Positions 21,761 through 34,043 of a stretch of 64,000 nt of DNA are shown here, one piece after another; the first letter of the stretch is position 1; each line of letters starts with the position of its first letter. The DNA is taken from NCBI RefSeq assembly GCF_019320115.1, contig NC_089589.1, forward strand, positions 18,539,641-18,603,640. Reading direction: 5' to 3'. The position numbers and the translations under genes were made by a program. The stretch is from Miscanthus floridulus (lineage: Eukaryota > Streptophyta > Magnoliopsida > Poales > Poaceae). The notes beneath the pieces were generated by a model. It was given only the letters and a program-made list of their open reading frames with translations. It made no database searches and was not told where the DNA came from.

Positions 21761-22673
21761 TATTTATCTTGCATATTTATCTCTTCTCTTGTCGCTCACG
21801 TGCAATCTCTTCTATTTTGTGCAGCATCAATCGGGGGCGGTGTCGAACCACCTCGGAGGGTCGTCGGGATCACACTTTGGGCCATCCCAACCCGGACTGT
21901 CGCCATGAGCTTCAAATCGCAGCCGTTGTGATATAATGCACTTGTGAACTTTGTGAACTATGCTTGTGTGTTTGGACTTTGGACTTGGGAGTCAAAATTG
22001 TGATACTTGTATGCTATGTTTGTGTTTGTGGTGGATTGTGATATACATTTGTATTATATATATATTTGTGTGATATATAGTTGTGTTATATATATATATG
22101 ATGTATATCTTGTTTGCAACGATGGAAGACTAAAAACCAAAAAAAATTGTATTTTTCACTTCTTTGCCGAGTGTCATGACCATGACACTCGGCAAAGCTG
22201 GCAATCTGGGACACTGGGCTTCCCAGCTTTGCCGAGTGCCATGGTCAAGGCACTCGTGAAAGAAAATTAAAAAAAAATAAACTGCTTTGCCGAGTGCCTA
22301 CCTACAGCACTCGGCAAAGAAAATCCAAAAAAAAGAAAACAAGCTTTGTCGAGTGCCAGATGCAGGCACTTGGCAAAGCATTTAAAAAAAACACATTTCT
22401 TTGCCGAGTGCCGACGCGTGGCATTCGGCAAAGGGGCCGTCACCGTGACCTGGCCATCACGGCGGCTTTTCTTCGCCGAGTGCCGTCGTGGCACTCGGGA
22501 AATCCTTTGCCGAGTGCCCGACATGCGGCACTCGGCAAAGAAGCCTTTGCCGTGAGGGGATATGCCGACAGCTCTTTGTCAAGTGCAGCACTCGGCAAAG
22601 GCTTTGCCGAGTGCAAAGCCTTCTTTGCCGAGTACAATTGCACTCGGCAAAGCACGCGTCTCCCGTAGTGTTG

Positions 22674-23356
22674 GGTGTCTAGGGGAGTTGGCATTTGTCT
22701 TGCTTTTGAGCTGTCTGTCATGTGTACCTAAAACTCTGGTAATTTCATTGCTTTTAGTAGTGAAATTTGGTTTTGAATCACATTCAAAGAGTTGGCAGCT
22801 GTCTTTCTGCCTCTGCGATTGTAGTACTTGACATTTATTTCTCTCCAATCGATTGACAAAGCTAATGTCAAGGATCCTCGAAAACATGGTTTGAATAAGC
22901 ATTGTATCTAGAATTGCATTCTGGAGTATATAGTAAATAATCAATGTGCTAAAGCACGGTCGTGGAAAAAAAAATTAATCAATATGCACGGCACATTGAT
23001 TATTGTAGGTTAGGTGGTGACCAAAGCCAAGCTTCTATTAATTTGTCCTTTGTGGGTCCCTTGCATTTACGGATATACCCCAGAATCTGTGGACTTTCAA
23101 CCACCATGTTTCAAGTCTTCTCGATGCTCGCAAGTGGAGATTCCCTTCTGGGTGATCTTTTTTTTTTGAATGATTCCTTTTGAGAGATCTCAAGGCGGGA
23201 CTTTGAAGCAGGGGACTGGGATCTGGGAAGCTGGTGCTCAGTTGATCCAGCGCTTGCGACGATGGAGGCAGCCTTTTGGGCGGGTTAAGTTATATATTAA
23301 TCAGAGCTATCGTGCCCAAACTCATCTCGTTGGTCACGACTCATGACACATACAAG
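22674..23356. other. Intergenic, nothing recognised
   Basis: Right flank of the CACTA element. I see no gene or transposon end in it. Confidence 0.4.
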
Positions 23357-23474
23357 CAGCCTGTTCGCTTGCTCGTAAACGATCGTAAATTTCCAGCCGG
23401 GAACAGTATTTCTCTCTCACACCAAACCAGCCAGTAAATAATCCACGATCGTTTACGGCCTCCCGAACAGACTG
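23357..23474. mobile_element. Small hAT-like MITE, 118 bp
   Basis: CAGCCTGTTCGCTTGCTCG and the reversed right end CAGTCTGTTCGGGAGGCCG are similar inverted ends. ACGATCGTAAA and CACGATCGTTTACG pair further in. The motif CCTGTTCG...GAACAG is shared with a common grass hAT MITE group. No clean 8-bp TSD is visible (only AAG on both sides). Confidence 0.5.
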
Positions 23475-24695
23475 AAGATGCATATAATACGAGTATCCGC
23501 ATCACCGCGATTCAAATAATAAGACGCGCAACGCAATCCAGGTCGAGCAGCGACGATGTGCACGCGTACCTAACCAAAGTTACTGAAACGCTGAGATCAA
23601 GCTAACCTGACATAGTAACGGATTAATGGGAAATTTTAGCTCATGCTATGTGCGTAGCTGCATTCATGGGCAGAAATGGCACGAAATTGGAAGGTAGGGA
23701 CTGAGGAACTCAAGAGATTAAGCCTGCGTCTATCACGAAATGGCGAGAGAAAGTGAGCATTTTGTTTTCGTTTTGTTTTTTTTAAACGAAAAGGCATGTC
23801 TGAACTCCGTACTATATTACCTACTCCTAGTCATAGTACCTACTGCTATGAACATGAACTCACCGGATGTAAGGACTTATTTTGGTTGGCTACTAAAATG
23901 TGGCAACCAACCAATCAGGCTCGTAGAGCCGGTTGGCGTGGTGAGGAACCGACTCACCCAAAGTCGTCAGCGGGCTGTAACAGAGTACACAGGTTCTAGA
24001 AGGTTATGGAAGAGAGATAGAGGCCGCCAGGCCGGGATAGAGAAGGGAGACGACTTGGTTCATCCCGGGTTTCAGTTTCGTCAGATAACTCATACATGCC
24101 CAACACGAGAACTCACGCCTACGCCTTGGGGACGATCCAGGACCAACTGATGAACCTTCCTTTCGACCAACATCAAGGTGAGCCAGCGAAACATATATAC
24201 CAGGCCACCAATCCTGTGATCACCACCCTTATCGAGATAGAGGTAAAACTCAAACTAATATATGGAATATACCAGTGATATATGAAACTTACGGAAGACC
24301 AGTTTAATGTTCACGGGATAGAGATTTTCCTTTATTCCTTCCAATATAAATTGGTCATCGAAAATAACAAAGGCATTTAAAGAGTGCTACAATACACAAT
24401 AGACCACCGTTTCATTATTGGAACTTTAACGATATCACCTATGATTAAAACCATGGCAACAGACGATGAGAAGTAACGAGGTACATATTGCAACAACAGG
24501 AATGTACAAAATTAACTATTCCCAGAACGATTGGCATGTATTGCAAACAGATGGAGGTATATATACTAAACTTCGTAGGGTCCAAATATGGTAGTGGAAC
24601 AAAATATAACTGAAGGAAAGGGCTGCATTCAGCAGCCTGCCAGGAGCCAATGCAAAGATATGTGTTCACACCTCTCAAAAGTAGAAACACATTCC
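23475..24695. other. Intergenic, nothing recognised
   Basis: Short open frames at 23740-24278 carry no motif I recognise and no consistent splice structure. Confidence 0.35.
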
Positions 24696-24759
24696 AACAA
24701 CTATGTGCTGCAACACCAAACCTATCATTGTGTGACATGTGTCCAGATGTGTTACCCAC

Positions 24760-25255
24760 TGTCAGTCTACCGTGGGGTATGCCTACGGTAGTAGGTGAAT
24801 CGGTGGAGGTGCGCGTGAGGGAACCGGATGGTGGCACAGAACGCAAAAGACAACGATTAGACAGGTTCGGGCCGTCAGCTTGACGTAATATCCTACGTAC
24901 TATGTCTTTGTGGACTGTATTGCGTATGATCAGATGAAAACGAGAGGGTCCCTACCCGCCTTATATAGCTCAGGGGTAGGGTTACAAATCGGTTGTTTCT
25001 ATCCTGATCGGTTTTACAAGATAGGAAGTTACAGATATTACGGGATTTGGTGTATCCGAGCAGGTCTCCTAGATCACCCGAAATCTTCATGCAGTCTTGC
25101 GAGGTATGCCGACCGGTATCGTGCCTTGTACAACGCGGTCTTGTGGGCTGGGCCTTCACCACTGGCGTGGCCTAGGCATAGTCTTATGGACTGGACCTCC
25201 CCTAGCGGCTCTGGCCATGTACAACCATGTCGGTATCGGGGGTTATACGCCCACA
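24760..25255 (-). repeat. 3' LTR of the old Gypsy element (496 bp)
   Basis: It starts TGTGGGCGTATAACC at 25255 and ends GACTGACA at 24760. A TATATAAG promoter box lies at 24960-24967 on the minus strand. Its first 148 bp align with the 5' LTR remnant. Confidence 0.9.
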
Positions 25256-25299
25256 GCTAGTCCCCGAGCGCCTTGCATCCATTGGGCAACACCGTCTTA

Positions 25300-25475
25300 A
25301 ACTTGTCCGAGCTGTTGAGCATGCTTCCAAGCTGCTGAACATGTCATCCAAGCCGTTTGACCATCCACTCGAGCTGCCTGAGCATGCGTCCGAGCCGTCT
25401 GAGCATGCGTCCGAGCTGTCCGAGCATGCGCCCGAGCTGTCTGAGCATGCGTTCGAGCTGTTCGTCTGGTTGCTA
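25300..25475. repeat. 21-bp tandem repeat near the 3' LTR
   Basis: Units of the type CTGAGCATGCGTCCGAGCCGT repeat about eight times with point differences. They lie between the polypurine side of the 3' LTR and the antisense gene promoter. Confidence 0.85.
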
Positions 25476-26081
25476 GAGCCGAGCACACTCTAAGCCAGGG
25501 TTTGTCAGAAGGATGTAGGAGCTCAAGTAAAAAAACTTCAAAGTCTCCACCTTGGGTGAAGTGTGCCCACTGACGTTCCGAGCATCGAAACTGGTCGCAT
25601 GACGTCCTTGACTTAGTTAACACAGAGGAACTTAGCCTTTTTGTAGAAAATGAAGTCGAAAAATAAACACATTCACCGCGAGGTGAAGTGTACCCACTTT
25701 GTCCCCGAGCCTGGCAGTAGGTGAAGTAGTCACTAGTGCCAGGGTCCGAAATAGTGGTCTTCAGGTGCTGGCCCAATCGCCAATGTTGATGGAAACCAGT
25801 GTAGGAATAAATACAGTCATCGCGAGATGACGTGTACACACATAGTCCCCGAGCCTGCTGGAAGACTATGAAGAAATCTTGTAGTAGGGTCAGAGAAAGA
25901 AAATATTGTGCCGTAGCGCAGTCAGCATTGAATATCAGCCTGTGTTTGACATTGTTTGACGCAGCGGCCCACCAAGCCCACTCAGTGGCCCAGCGGGGTG
26001 CGAGAAGTCAGAGGGGAATGCGGCATGGCGGGTGTGATTTCCCAAAAACCCTAGAAGGTAGAAGGTCAGGGGTCGAACCGT

Positions 26082-26089
26082 TATAAAAG
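26082..26089 (+). promoter_or_regulatory. TATA box of the antisense gene in the old Gypsy element
   Basis: TATAAAAG lies on the plus strand about 143 bp before the ATG at 26232, followed by a C-rich leader. The arrangement fits a separate RNA polymerase II promoter firing against the retroelement. Confidence 0.6.
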
Positions 26090-26231
26090 CGCTGCAACCC
26101 CGGCGCACATTCCCCACTTTCTCTCCGCCACTTCATCTTCTTCCTCACGCCCACACCGCTTTGCCTAGCAACTGCTCCGCCATTAGAGCAACCGGAAGCG
26201 CACAACCTCATCCAAGTGACGAATCTGCAAG

Positions 26232-29200
26232 ATGGCGTCCAAAATAAGCCGCGACGGTTCGAGTAGAGGATCACGCGAGCTCAATCGCGCCGAGGAATGG
26301 GTGGTGTTCGTCAGCAACGAGGCGGCGCTCAATCGATTAGTAGAAGATGGTGTGCTGCCCGATAGGGTGATGGCGGGATGGTGTCCGGCTCACGGTGAGA
26401 GCTTTCCGACTCCCCGCAACGATGAATTAGTAGTTTTTGAAGAATATTTCTATCGCGGATTTGGTGTTCCAATCCATCCGTTTCTCCGTGGATTGATTAA
26501 CTATTATGAGATTAGTCTTTGCAATCTGAGCCCGAATTCCATCCTACATGCCTCTGTGCTTATACATTTCTGCGAGGCTTATCTTGGCATTCTTTCGCAT
26601 TTCAATCTCTTTCGCCACTTCTTTTGTTTGAAAGCCTGAGGCGGATCTGGATCTAGGATTGTAGGCAGTGCGTACTTGTAGCTTCGGGATGGGATGGTTG
26701 GCCAATACATCGCCACCCTGTTGAACACGAATGTGAAGTATTGGGCACAATGATGGTTCTACGTGCTACAGGAGGAACACTATGTGGCATGCAACATTGA
26801 TCAGATCCCCGTGAGCAACGCCAAGTGGTCGGAGAGACCGGGTGCCAATGGGATGGAGCAAGTGACGGAGTTGTTTGCACTGATTGACCAGAGAAGGGTG
26901 GATGGTGCCGTAGTGGCAACAAACTTTACTTTTCAACGATGCTAGCCCAGCAAGGAGAGAGCGCACCCCGGATATGAATACCGAGGAGATACTGATGGTA
27001 CCCGTGAGGTACCCGAGCCGATTAACTGGGAGGAAGTCATGCGGTGAATTGGGGTGTTGTTTAACCTCGTGGGGCGCCGTAAGATCGATGATCAGTAGAG
27101 GCCCTTCAGTGTAGGGTACCTCCCACCATGGGTAAGAGCCTTGTTTTTAATTTCGCTAGATCCCTTATTCGTTGAAGTTGCAATAAACTCATTCGTTTTC
27201 TTGAAAATTCGTGGGCAGGATCGGTCGGTATACTTCTCGGTGGTGCCATCAGTTGATTGGCCAAGCAGTGTCGATGCCTAGCCGAGCTGTCCTCAGCGTC
27301 GAGCCAGCCCAAAGGCTGGTAAGGATAGCTCGATCGACATTGACGGTGAAGTTGAAAACATGCGGATGCCGTATGTCCGCTAGAAGCTCCGGGGGAAGTG
27401 GCCAGCTAGCGCGGAGTAGTCCCCGAAAAGAAGAAAAACGGCTGCATCATCTCACCATGAAGAGAGGCCAGTAACCATTAGCGTGTTCGCCCAGCCTCGA
27501 AGACGGCAAGTGGTGATGTCGAGCTCGTCGGACGATGATGAATAAGCGGCGCCTTCTTCACCGAGGGTCGTGATGCCCCCGCCGTCAGCGCTGGCTGGGG
27601 TGGAGTCACGGGAGAGGCGGCGGACGCAGGGGGCTATAGGAACAATGCCTGACCGCATGCGGGAGGCACCACCAGCAGTAGCTTGGGTAGCACCATCAAC
27701 GACAGACCGGGCGGCTACCGTAGCCCTAGAGACCACGCGGACAACTCCAATAGTGGCTGCATAGGTGACCACCGCAGTCCCTGAGACCACACGGATGACT
27801 CCGGTGGCAGGGGTGGAGGCGCTAGGCAGTTCGACTGCTGGTCAGATCGGTCCCAGGCGAGGACGCAGGTTTCGAGCTGTGCAGCGGGAGTCCCAGTTGT
27901 AAGTGCTTTATTTATTTGGCGTATTCCTTCGGCGTGGTGGTATGCTTCTTAAATTTTTTTTTGTAGTGCGGAGTCAATGGAGGTCCTACAGCCATCGGCT
28001 GCTGATGACGGAAGGCACACAGAGGAGCCGACAGCTCCCCATGCCGAGCAAGTATGGGCAAGGATGTATCCGGTCGCCCCCACCATGGAGCAACCGACGG
28101 TTGCAGAACCGGCCGCCCCTACTATGGACGAGCCCACAACGACTACACCGACCTCACCTGGTGGCATATTGCATGATGAGGATGATCCTAGTGTAGAGGC
28201 GTGGGATGCTGCGGAGATGTTGGGTGGCCTTGGCGGAGCAAGTACGAAACCTAAGTGTGATGCCAAGAGCAGTGCAGCACAAGGGTCACCCGCGGTTGCT
28301 GAACAAGCACCGTCTACAGCGCTGCCAGTGGCGGGAGAGGCGCTCGGATGCTCTTGCTGAGCACGGCGGCAACCAAGGCGGGCACCTTTGCCGGCGGCCA
28401 CCGTGGAGATCAAAGAGATAGTGCGGGAGCCCACCCCGCCGCCCCAACTCCTCCGCACGGTCATTCAGCGCGGCAAAGAGTTTGAGATGCTAGAGGAGGT
28501 GGTGGTGAGCGTGGAGACGAAGAAGCTGAGGGCCGATCTGACATCAATGATAGGCCATATTGAGGTAAGCCTGAAAAGATCTTCTTTGTCTTTTAAATAG
28601 CGTAGTTTGTTAATCCGTTCGCCCGCTGTAGAATGTGATGAAGGTGTCTGAGTAGCGGCGGTGGCAGTTGGAGGAGATGTGCTCCAGTACTGGAGGAGAA
28701 CAAAAATCTGCAAGCGTCGGTGAAAGACCTCCAGGCGCACCTGCTCCAAGAGCGCCACCGCAGGGAAGACCTGGAGGTGAAGGTTCTAGCATTGGAGACA
28801 TAGCGCCAGCAAATGGAGGTGAAGAGCCAATCGATGGCCGAGCAGCTTAGCCATAGCACTGATCGGCAAAAAGGTAGGTCTCGGAATTTTGCTTTGGTGG
28901 TATTTAGTATTGTGGGACATCTGACTGTTATACACAGCACTAGAGATGGAGCTCAGACTTTCCAAAGAGGCCTTTGGCCAGATTCAGGAGGCGAAGGAGA
29001 AAGAGGAGGGGAAGGTTGAAAAAAAAACTAAAGATCTTCGACGTGAGTGTTTTTCACGCTATTTGGACTTGTGCGGCGTTAAGCACATGCTTATCATACG
29101 TCTGTCTTATTTGCAGAGTATCGATGCCAAGCCTGGGCATAGTGCTAGGTACCTGTGGAACAAGTGAAAACCCGTGTTGAAAAGCTAGAGGTGATGACCA

Positions 29201-29543
29201 TGGGGATCCAGCCTGTGCTAGACTACGTCAGTCTTGAGCCACCCGAGGGAGCACGACTGCCCAGAGACAGACCGTACCAGTCGGTAGTGGATCGTTGCCA
29301 GACGGCATGGGCAGACTTAAGGAGTTCACATGCAGCACCGCCCATGGGGCCGTGGTCCACGCACTCACGCAGCTACGGTCACACTACCCTTCAATGGACC
29401 TCTGGCGGGTGGCATCCGAGTACGTGCAGGGCATGGATGCGGAGAAGATCGCCAGGCTAGAAGACGATGCAGAAGAGCCGGCGAAGAGGCTAGCCAAAGA
29501 CGTTGAGCTCTTTGATGATGGGAGAGTAGTGCCCCATAGCTGA
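26232..29543 (+). pseudogene. Antisense Transposase_28-like gene of a Tat-lineage retrotransposon
   Basis: The first exon reads MASKISRDGSSRGSRELNRA, EEWVVFVSNEAALNRLVEDG and FYRGFGVPIHPFLRGLINYY. It matches the family annotated as putative gypsy-type transposon protein (Transposase_28). It continues through NTNVKYWAQ and EPINWEEVMR, then low-complexity exons (27900-28600), a coiled-coil part (28650-29030) and the C-terminal YPSMDLWRVASEYVQGMDAE ending at 29543. At least six in-frame stops fall where relatives have Gln or Arg (for example near 26637, 26660, 26752 and 26942). It lies antisense to the element between integrase and the 3' LTR. The function of this family is unknown. Confidence 0.8.
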
Positions 29544-30149
29544 GATGAAACTCATGTAGAATCATTGTGTAATAGTCCTTAGCAACTTACAACATGTCTG
29601 TTTATATTTGATATAAATCGTCCGAGCAGTAGTGTATAGCTGAGTCCCCAGCCCTAGCTAGCCTGTTAACCAGAACGTAGGGCATAGGGGCCGTGTGCTT
29701 GTGGGAAGAACAAGACGTTGCTAAGGAACCGCTGCCGACCACCCATGACGCAGAGGGCGGACGCTCATGCACGTGCAGGGAGAAGTCAGAGACAGGGTCG
29801 TCTCTGGAGGCATCCGAGCATCAACGTGTCTGTTCGGGCATTTGCTTTAGGCGTTGTTGGCATGTCATCTTTAAGATGTTGTACGCGTAAACAAGATCAC
29901 TTAGAAAAAAGCACAGAGATAACAATATGCAGAAACATTAGAACAAAAAATTTATTGAATACTCAAATGCGAACGGTACATATCTTTGAAAGGAGAACCT
30001 TCGAGGGTAGAAGCGCCTAAGAAGGTCAATGTGCTAAGAATTTGGGACATATCTTTCATCCATGTCGCATAGCCTATAGGAACCTGGTCGGGTGACCGCC
30101 TTGACGATGAAGGGGCCTCCCAAGGTGAAGATAACTTGTGCATCCTGTC

Positions 30150-31238
30150 AGTCTTCTACTTCTTGCGGAGCACTAGGTCTCCGACCACGAAGAACCGATC
30201 GTTGACATTGTGGTTGTAGTATCTTTGCATACTATCAAGGTACTTTGCTATCTGAACACATGAAACTAGGCGCTCCTCCTCTAGGCTATCCAACTCAGCA
30301 AGCCGGGATTGGTCAGAGTTTTCTTCATTGTAGTTCTCCACCCTAGGTGCTCGGAAAGCGACGTTAGCTGGTAAAACGGCCTCAGAGCCAAAAACCATGA
30401 AGTGTGGGGAGATGCTGGTGTTGCGACTAGGCTGGGTCCTTAGTCCCCAGACCACAGCTGGCAATTCCTTGAGCCACTTGCCGGGGTGCTCCTGCTTGTT
30501 CGTGTAGAGCCTTTTCTTCAATGCGTCGAGAATCATGCCATTGGCGCGTTCAACTTGGCCATTAGCCCTGGGGTGCGCGACCGAGACGTACTTAACTGAG
30601 ATGCATCTTTCATCGCAGAAGTCCCAGAAATTAGCACCAGTGAACATGGACCCCAAGTCGGTGATGATGCTGTTCGGAAGGCCAAACCGGTGAATGATGT
30701 CATCAAGCAGCTCGGCTGCCTTCTTCGCTGTAGCTTGGACCATGGGTTTATATTCGATCCACTTGGAGAATTAGTCAATGCAGACATAGACCCAATGGAA
30801 GCCTCCCGACATGGGCTTGAAGGGTCTGATCATATCAAATCCCCAGCATGCGAAGGGCCAAGACGCAGGAATCGTTTGCAAGGCCTGGGTCGAGACGTGG
30901 ATTTGCTTAGCGAAAAACTGACAATTCTCGCACCGGCAAACAAAGGCCTCGGCGTCGGTGACTGCAGAAGGCTAATAGAATCTAGCTCGGAAGGCTTTAT
31001 CGACCAGTGTTCTAGAGGCTACGTGATTGCCACAAGTGCTGGCATGGATCTCCTTGAGTATTTTCTCGCCCTCTTCCACGGAGACGCACTTCTGAAGTAG
31101 CTCTCCCTTAGCGTTCTTGCGATATAACTTCCCTTCAACTAGGACGTAATGCTTGCTGCGGTGGGTGAGGCTTTTTCTCTCTATGTTGTCAGCCGGGACA
31201 TCTGCAGTGTGACGTTTTTGATGAAGGGTTGCCTCCAA
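30150..31238 (-). pseudogene. Integrase region of the old Gypsy element
   Basis: The zinc-binding part has EIHASTCGNHVASRTLVDKA and CRCENCQFF (H-H-C-C). The catalytic core has YVCID then a stop, ITDLGSMFTGANFWDFC (second Asp) and HPRANGQVERANGMILDALK (Glu). The tail reads GDLVLRKK. A stop after FRARFY (about 30972) and one in the first catalytic block break it. Confidence 0.85.
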
Positions 31239-31366
31239 TCACTGCTCAGGCCAGGGACTGCTATGACTAACTGCTCGACAGGTGGCTTTTCTTCAACGCC
31301 TTCTTGCCCCTGCTTGATGGATGGTGTCACAGGGTCTTGGACGAACACTCCGGCAAGAACTTTAGC

Positions 31367-32380
31367 TCAGGTCGACCCTAACTTTGACAACTCATCGGCT
31401 GCTTGGTTGTCAGCCCGGACCACATGGTGGTATTCGATACCATAGAACTTGTCTTCTAACTTTCTTATCGCGGCGCAGTAAGCGTCCATCTTCTTGTTGG
31501 TGCAATTCCAACCCTTGTTGAGCTGATCAATCATGAGTGCGGAGTTGCCGTACACCTGGAGGCGTTTAACGCCGAGCACAACAGCTATACGGAGACCATG
31601 AAGTGCCGCCTTGTATTCAACGATATTATTGGATGCTCGGAAGTGTAAGCGGAGGACATATTGAAGCTTATCCCCTAACGGCCAGATAAAAAACATGCCT
31701 GCCCTAGTACCGTCCAGGTTGAGAGACCCATCGAATTACATGGTCCAGTGCTCGGGGTGGTCGACCGGGACAGGGGTCTGCATGTCCGTCCACTCGGTGA
31801 TGAAGTCGGCGAGCGCCTATGACTTGATCGTGTGGCGAGGCCTGAAGTCGATGGTATAGGTGCCGATCTCGACCGCCCATTTAATGATGCGGCCGCTAGC
31901 TTCCTTGTTCCGGAGGATATCGCCAAGTGGGTACTCAGTGACTACCGCTGTGTGGTAGGCGTCTAATTAGTGATGAAGCTTCTGGGATGTGATCAGGATG
32001 GCATACAACAGCTTCTAGACCTAGGGGTAGCGAGTCTTAGACTTGTTTAGGACCTCGCTGATGAAGTAGACTGGACGCTGGACTTTGTATGCGTATCCGG
32101 CCTCTTCTCGTTCAACAACGATGGCGGTGCTAACTACCCGGTTGGTCGCTGCGATGTAGATTAGCAGGGTTTCATCCTTTTGGGGGCCGGTCATGATTGG
32201 AGGTGTGGTGAGGAACTGCTTGAGCTCGGTGAATGCCTTGTCAGCGTCCTTCGACTAGACAAATTTCTCTTGAGCCTTGAGTAGCTTGAATAAGGGGAGT
32301 CCCTTTTTGCCTAGACAGGATATGAAATGACTTAAGGCCGCCATGCACCCTATTAGCTTCTAGATGTCCTTGACACAGGT
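31367..32380 (-). pseudogene. RNase H region(s) of the old Gypsy element
   Basis: After reverse transcriptase come KAFTELKQFLTTPPIM and LLIYIAAT (Gypsy RNase H start). A second RNase H follows, with FDGSLNLDGTRAGM, SNNIVEYKAALHGLRIAVVL, YGNSALMIDQLNKGW and DNQAADELSKLGS (32 kb down to 31367). The second domain marks the Tat lineage, whose elements carry an additional archaeal-type RNase H. Stops interrupt both. Confidence 0.75.
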
Positions 32381-33010
32381 CTATGGCTTCATGTTTGTCA
32401 CCGCCACTATCTTCTCTAGATAGGCTTTGATGCGGTGGTGACTGACGATGTTGCTTAGCAGGATACTAGATGGAACGTCAAAAATGCACTTAGTGGGATT
32501 TAGCTTCCATTGGTACGCTTTCAGGGCTTTGAAAACTTCGGTGAGGTCGGTGATGAGAGTGTCAATAGTCTTAGACTTAACCACCATGTCATCAACGTAT
32601 GCCTCAACGTTCTTCCCGATCTGGTCCTTGAGGCAGTGCTGGATGGCTCTTTGATAAGTCGCACCTGCATTCTTGAGCCCGAAGGACATGGTCGTGTAGC
32701 AGTAGGCGCCAAAGGGCGTAATGAACGATGTCTTGATCTGGTCTTCTTCCTTTAGCATGATCTGGTGATAACTAGAGTAGCAATCTAAAAAGCACAGGAG
32801 CTCACAGCCTACTGTAGAATATATGACCTCATCAATGCGAGGTAAGCCGAAGGGGTCATTAGGGCAGTGTTTGTTGATATCGGTGTAATCAATGCACATT
32901 CTCCATTCTTTATTTTATTCTTATAAGAACCGGATTAGCTAACCACTCCGGATGATACACCTCTTTGATAAAACCGGCAGCTAAGAGCCAGGTTATTTCT
33001 ACCCTAATGG
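32381..33010 (-). pseudogene. Reverse transcriptase of the old Gypsy element
   Basis: The reading is GFIKEVYHPEWLANPV, two stops, CIDYTDINKHCPNDPFGLPR, FGLKNAGATYQRAIQHCLKD and the catalytic box EAYVDDMVVKS (YVDD). It ends in a stop at 32381. The catalytic Asp pair is kept but the N-terminal half is broken. Confidence 0.9.
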
Positions 33011-33617
33011 CCTCCTTTTTGTCCTGCACGAATCATTGAAGCTTCTGCTTGATCGGCTTTATGGTTGTCGAGACATTTAAGGAGTGCTCGATCAGCTCCC
33101 GAGGCACGCCGAGCATGTTCACTGGTTTCCATGCGAACACATCAACATGCTCCCTTAGGAAGCTGACGAACGTGTCTTCCTATTTGGGGTCAAGGCCAGC
33201 CCTGATCCGAGCAGTCTTAGACTGGTCGCTAGGGACGAGGACCCCTTCCTTCGCCTCCTTGGACTTGGTTGAGGCTCGAGCGTCCTCCATGGTTGGGATC
33301 TCCAGGTCCTGTGAGGAAATCTGCTACGAAGACGCGAGGTAGTCCTGCATGCGAATGGAGATGTCAGTAGCCTCAGCGAGCGCGAAGCTGTCCTTCTCAC
33401 AGGAGTAGGCAACGTCGAGGTTGGCACATAGGGAGAGGACCCCCTACTCCGTCGACATCTTCAACACCAAGTATGTGTAGTGCAGCACGGCCATAAACTT
33501 GGCGAGGGCTGGTCGACCAAGGATGGCATGGTACGCCATGTTGAAATCAGCAACCAGAAACTTGATGTAGTCGATGCGGAAGTGCTTGGTGGTGCCGAAT
33601 TGTACTGGCAGCGTAAT

Positions 33618-34043
33618 CTATCCCAGAGGCAGGGATGCTTTACCGGGAACGATCCCCCAGAATGGAGAGTCCATGGGGGTAAGGTCTTCTTTCTTGATCC
33701 CTAGCTCCTCTGGGGACCCAGCGAACAGGATGTTGAGGGTGCTCCCTACATCAATGAGGACCTTCTGAAAGTGCATGTCCTTGACAATAGGGTCTAGGAC
33801 TAGTGGGAAACACCTTGGATATGGGATGTCTGACCAATGGTCGCCCCTGGTGAAGGTGATCTGGTGCTCCAACCAGTCGAGGTACTTGGTATTAGTGACG
33901 AGGCCATCATATGTAGCGACCGACATGACACGTCGGGCTATAAGCTTCTGCTTGTGCTTGTATTTAGAGACGCTCTCCCACCAAAGATGGTGGCGACGGT
34001 CTTGGTGGGGTCCTGGTAGGTTGGGCCCTTGTTCTTGCCTCAT
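33618..34043 (-). pseudogene. Protease region of the old Gypsy element
   Basis: KVLIDVGSTLNILFAGSPEE carries the aspartic protease D-x-G motif, with Val in the middle where relatives in this lineage have Gly. Upstream is ARRVMSVATYDGLVTNTKYL. Frame breaks separate it from gag and from reverse transcriptase. Confidence 0.75.

Larger units (their letters stand above)
18380..22670 (+). mobile_element. 4.29-kb non-autonomous CACTA element with palindrome and dead tnpA
   Basis: The left end CACTACGGGAGACGTGC and right end GCGTCTCCCGTAGTG are inverted repeats flanked by TTG (18377-18379 and 22671-22673). Subterminal units of TTTGCCGAGTG and CACTCGGCAAAG fill 18400-18750, 19555-19710 and 22160-22660. 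The interior holds a 950-bp palindrome, a GC-rich leader (19720-20230) and tnpA-type exons with stops. No TNP2 is present. Confidence 0.95.
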
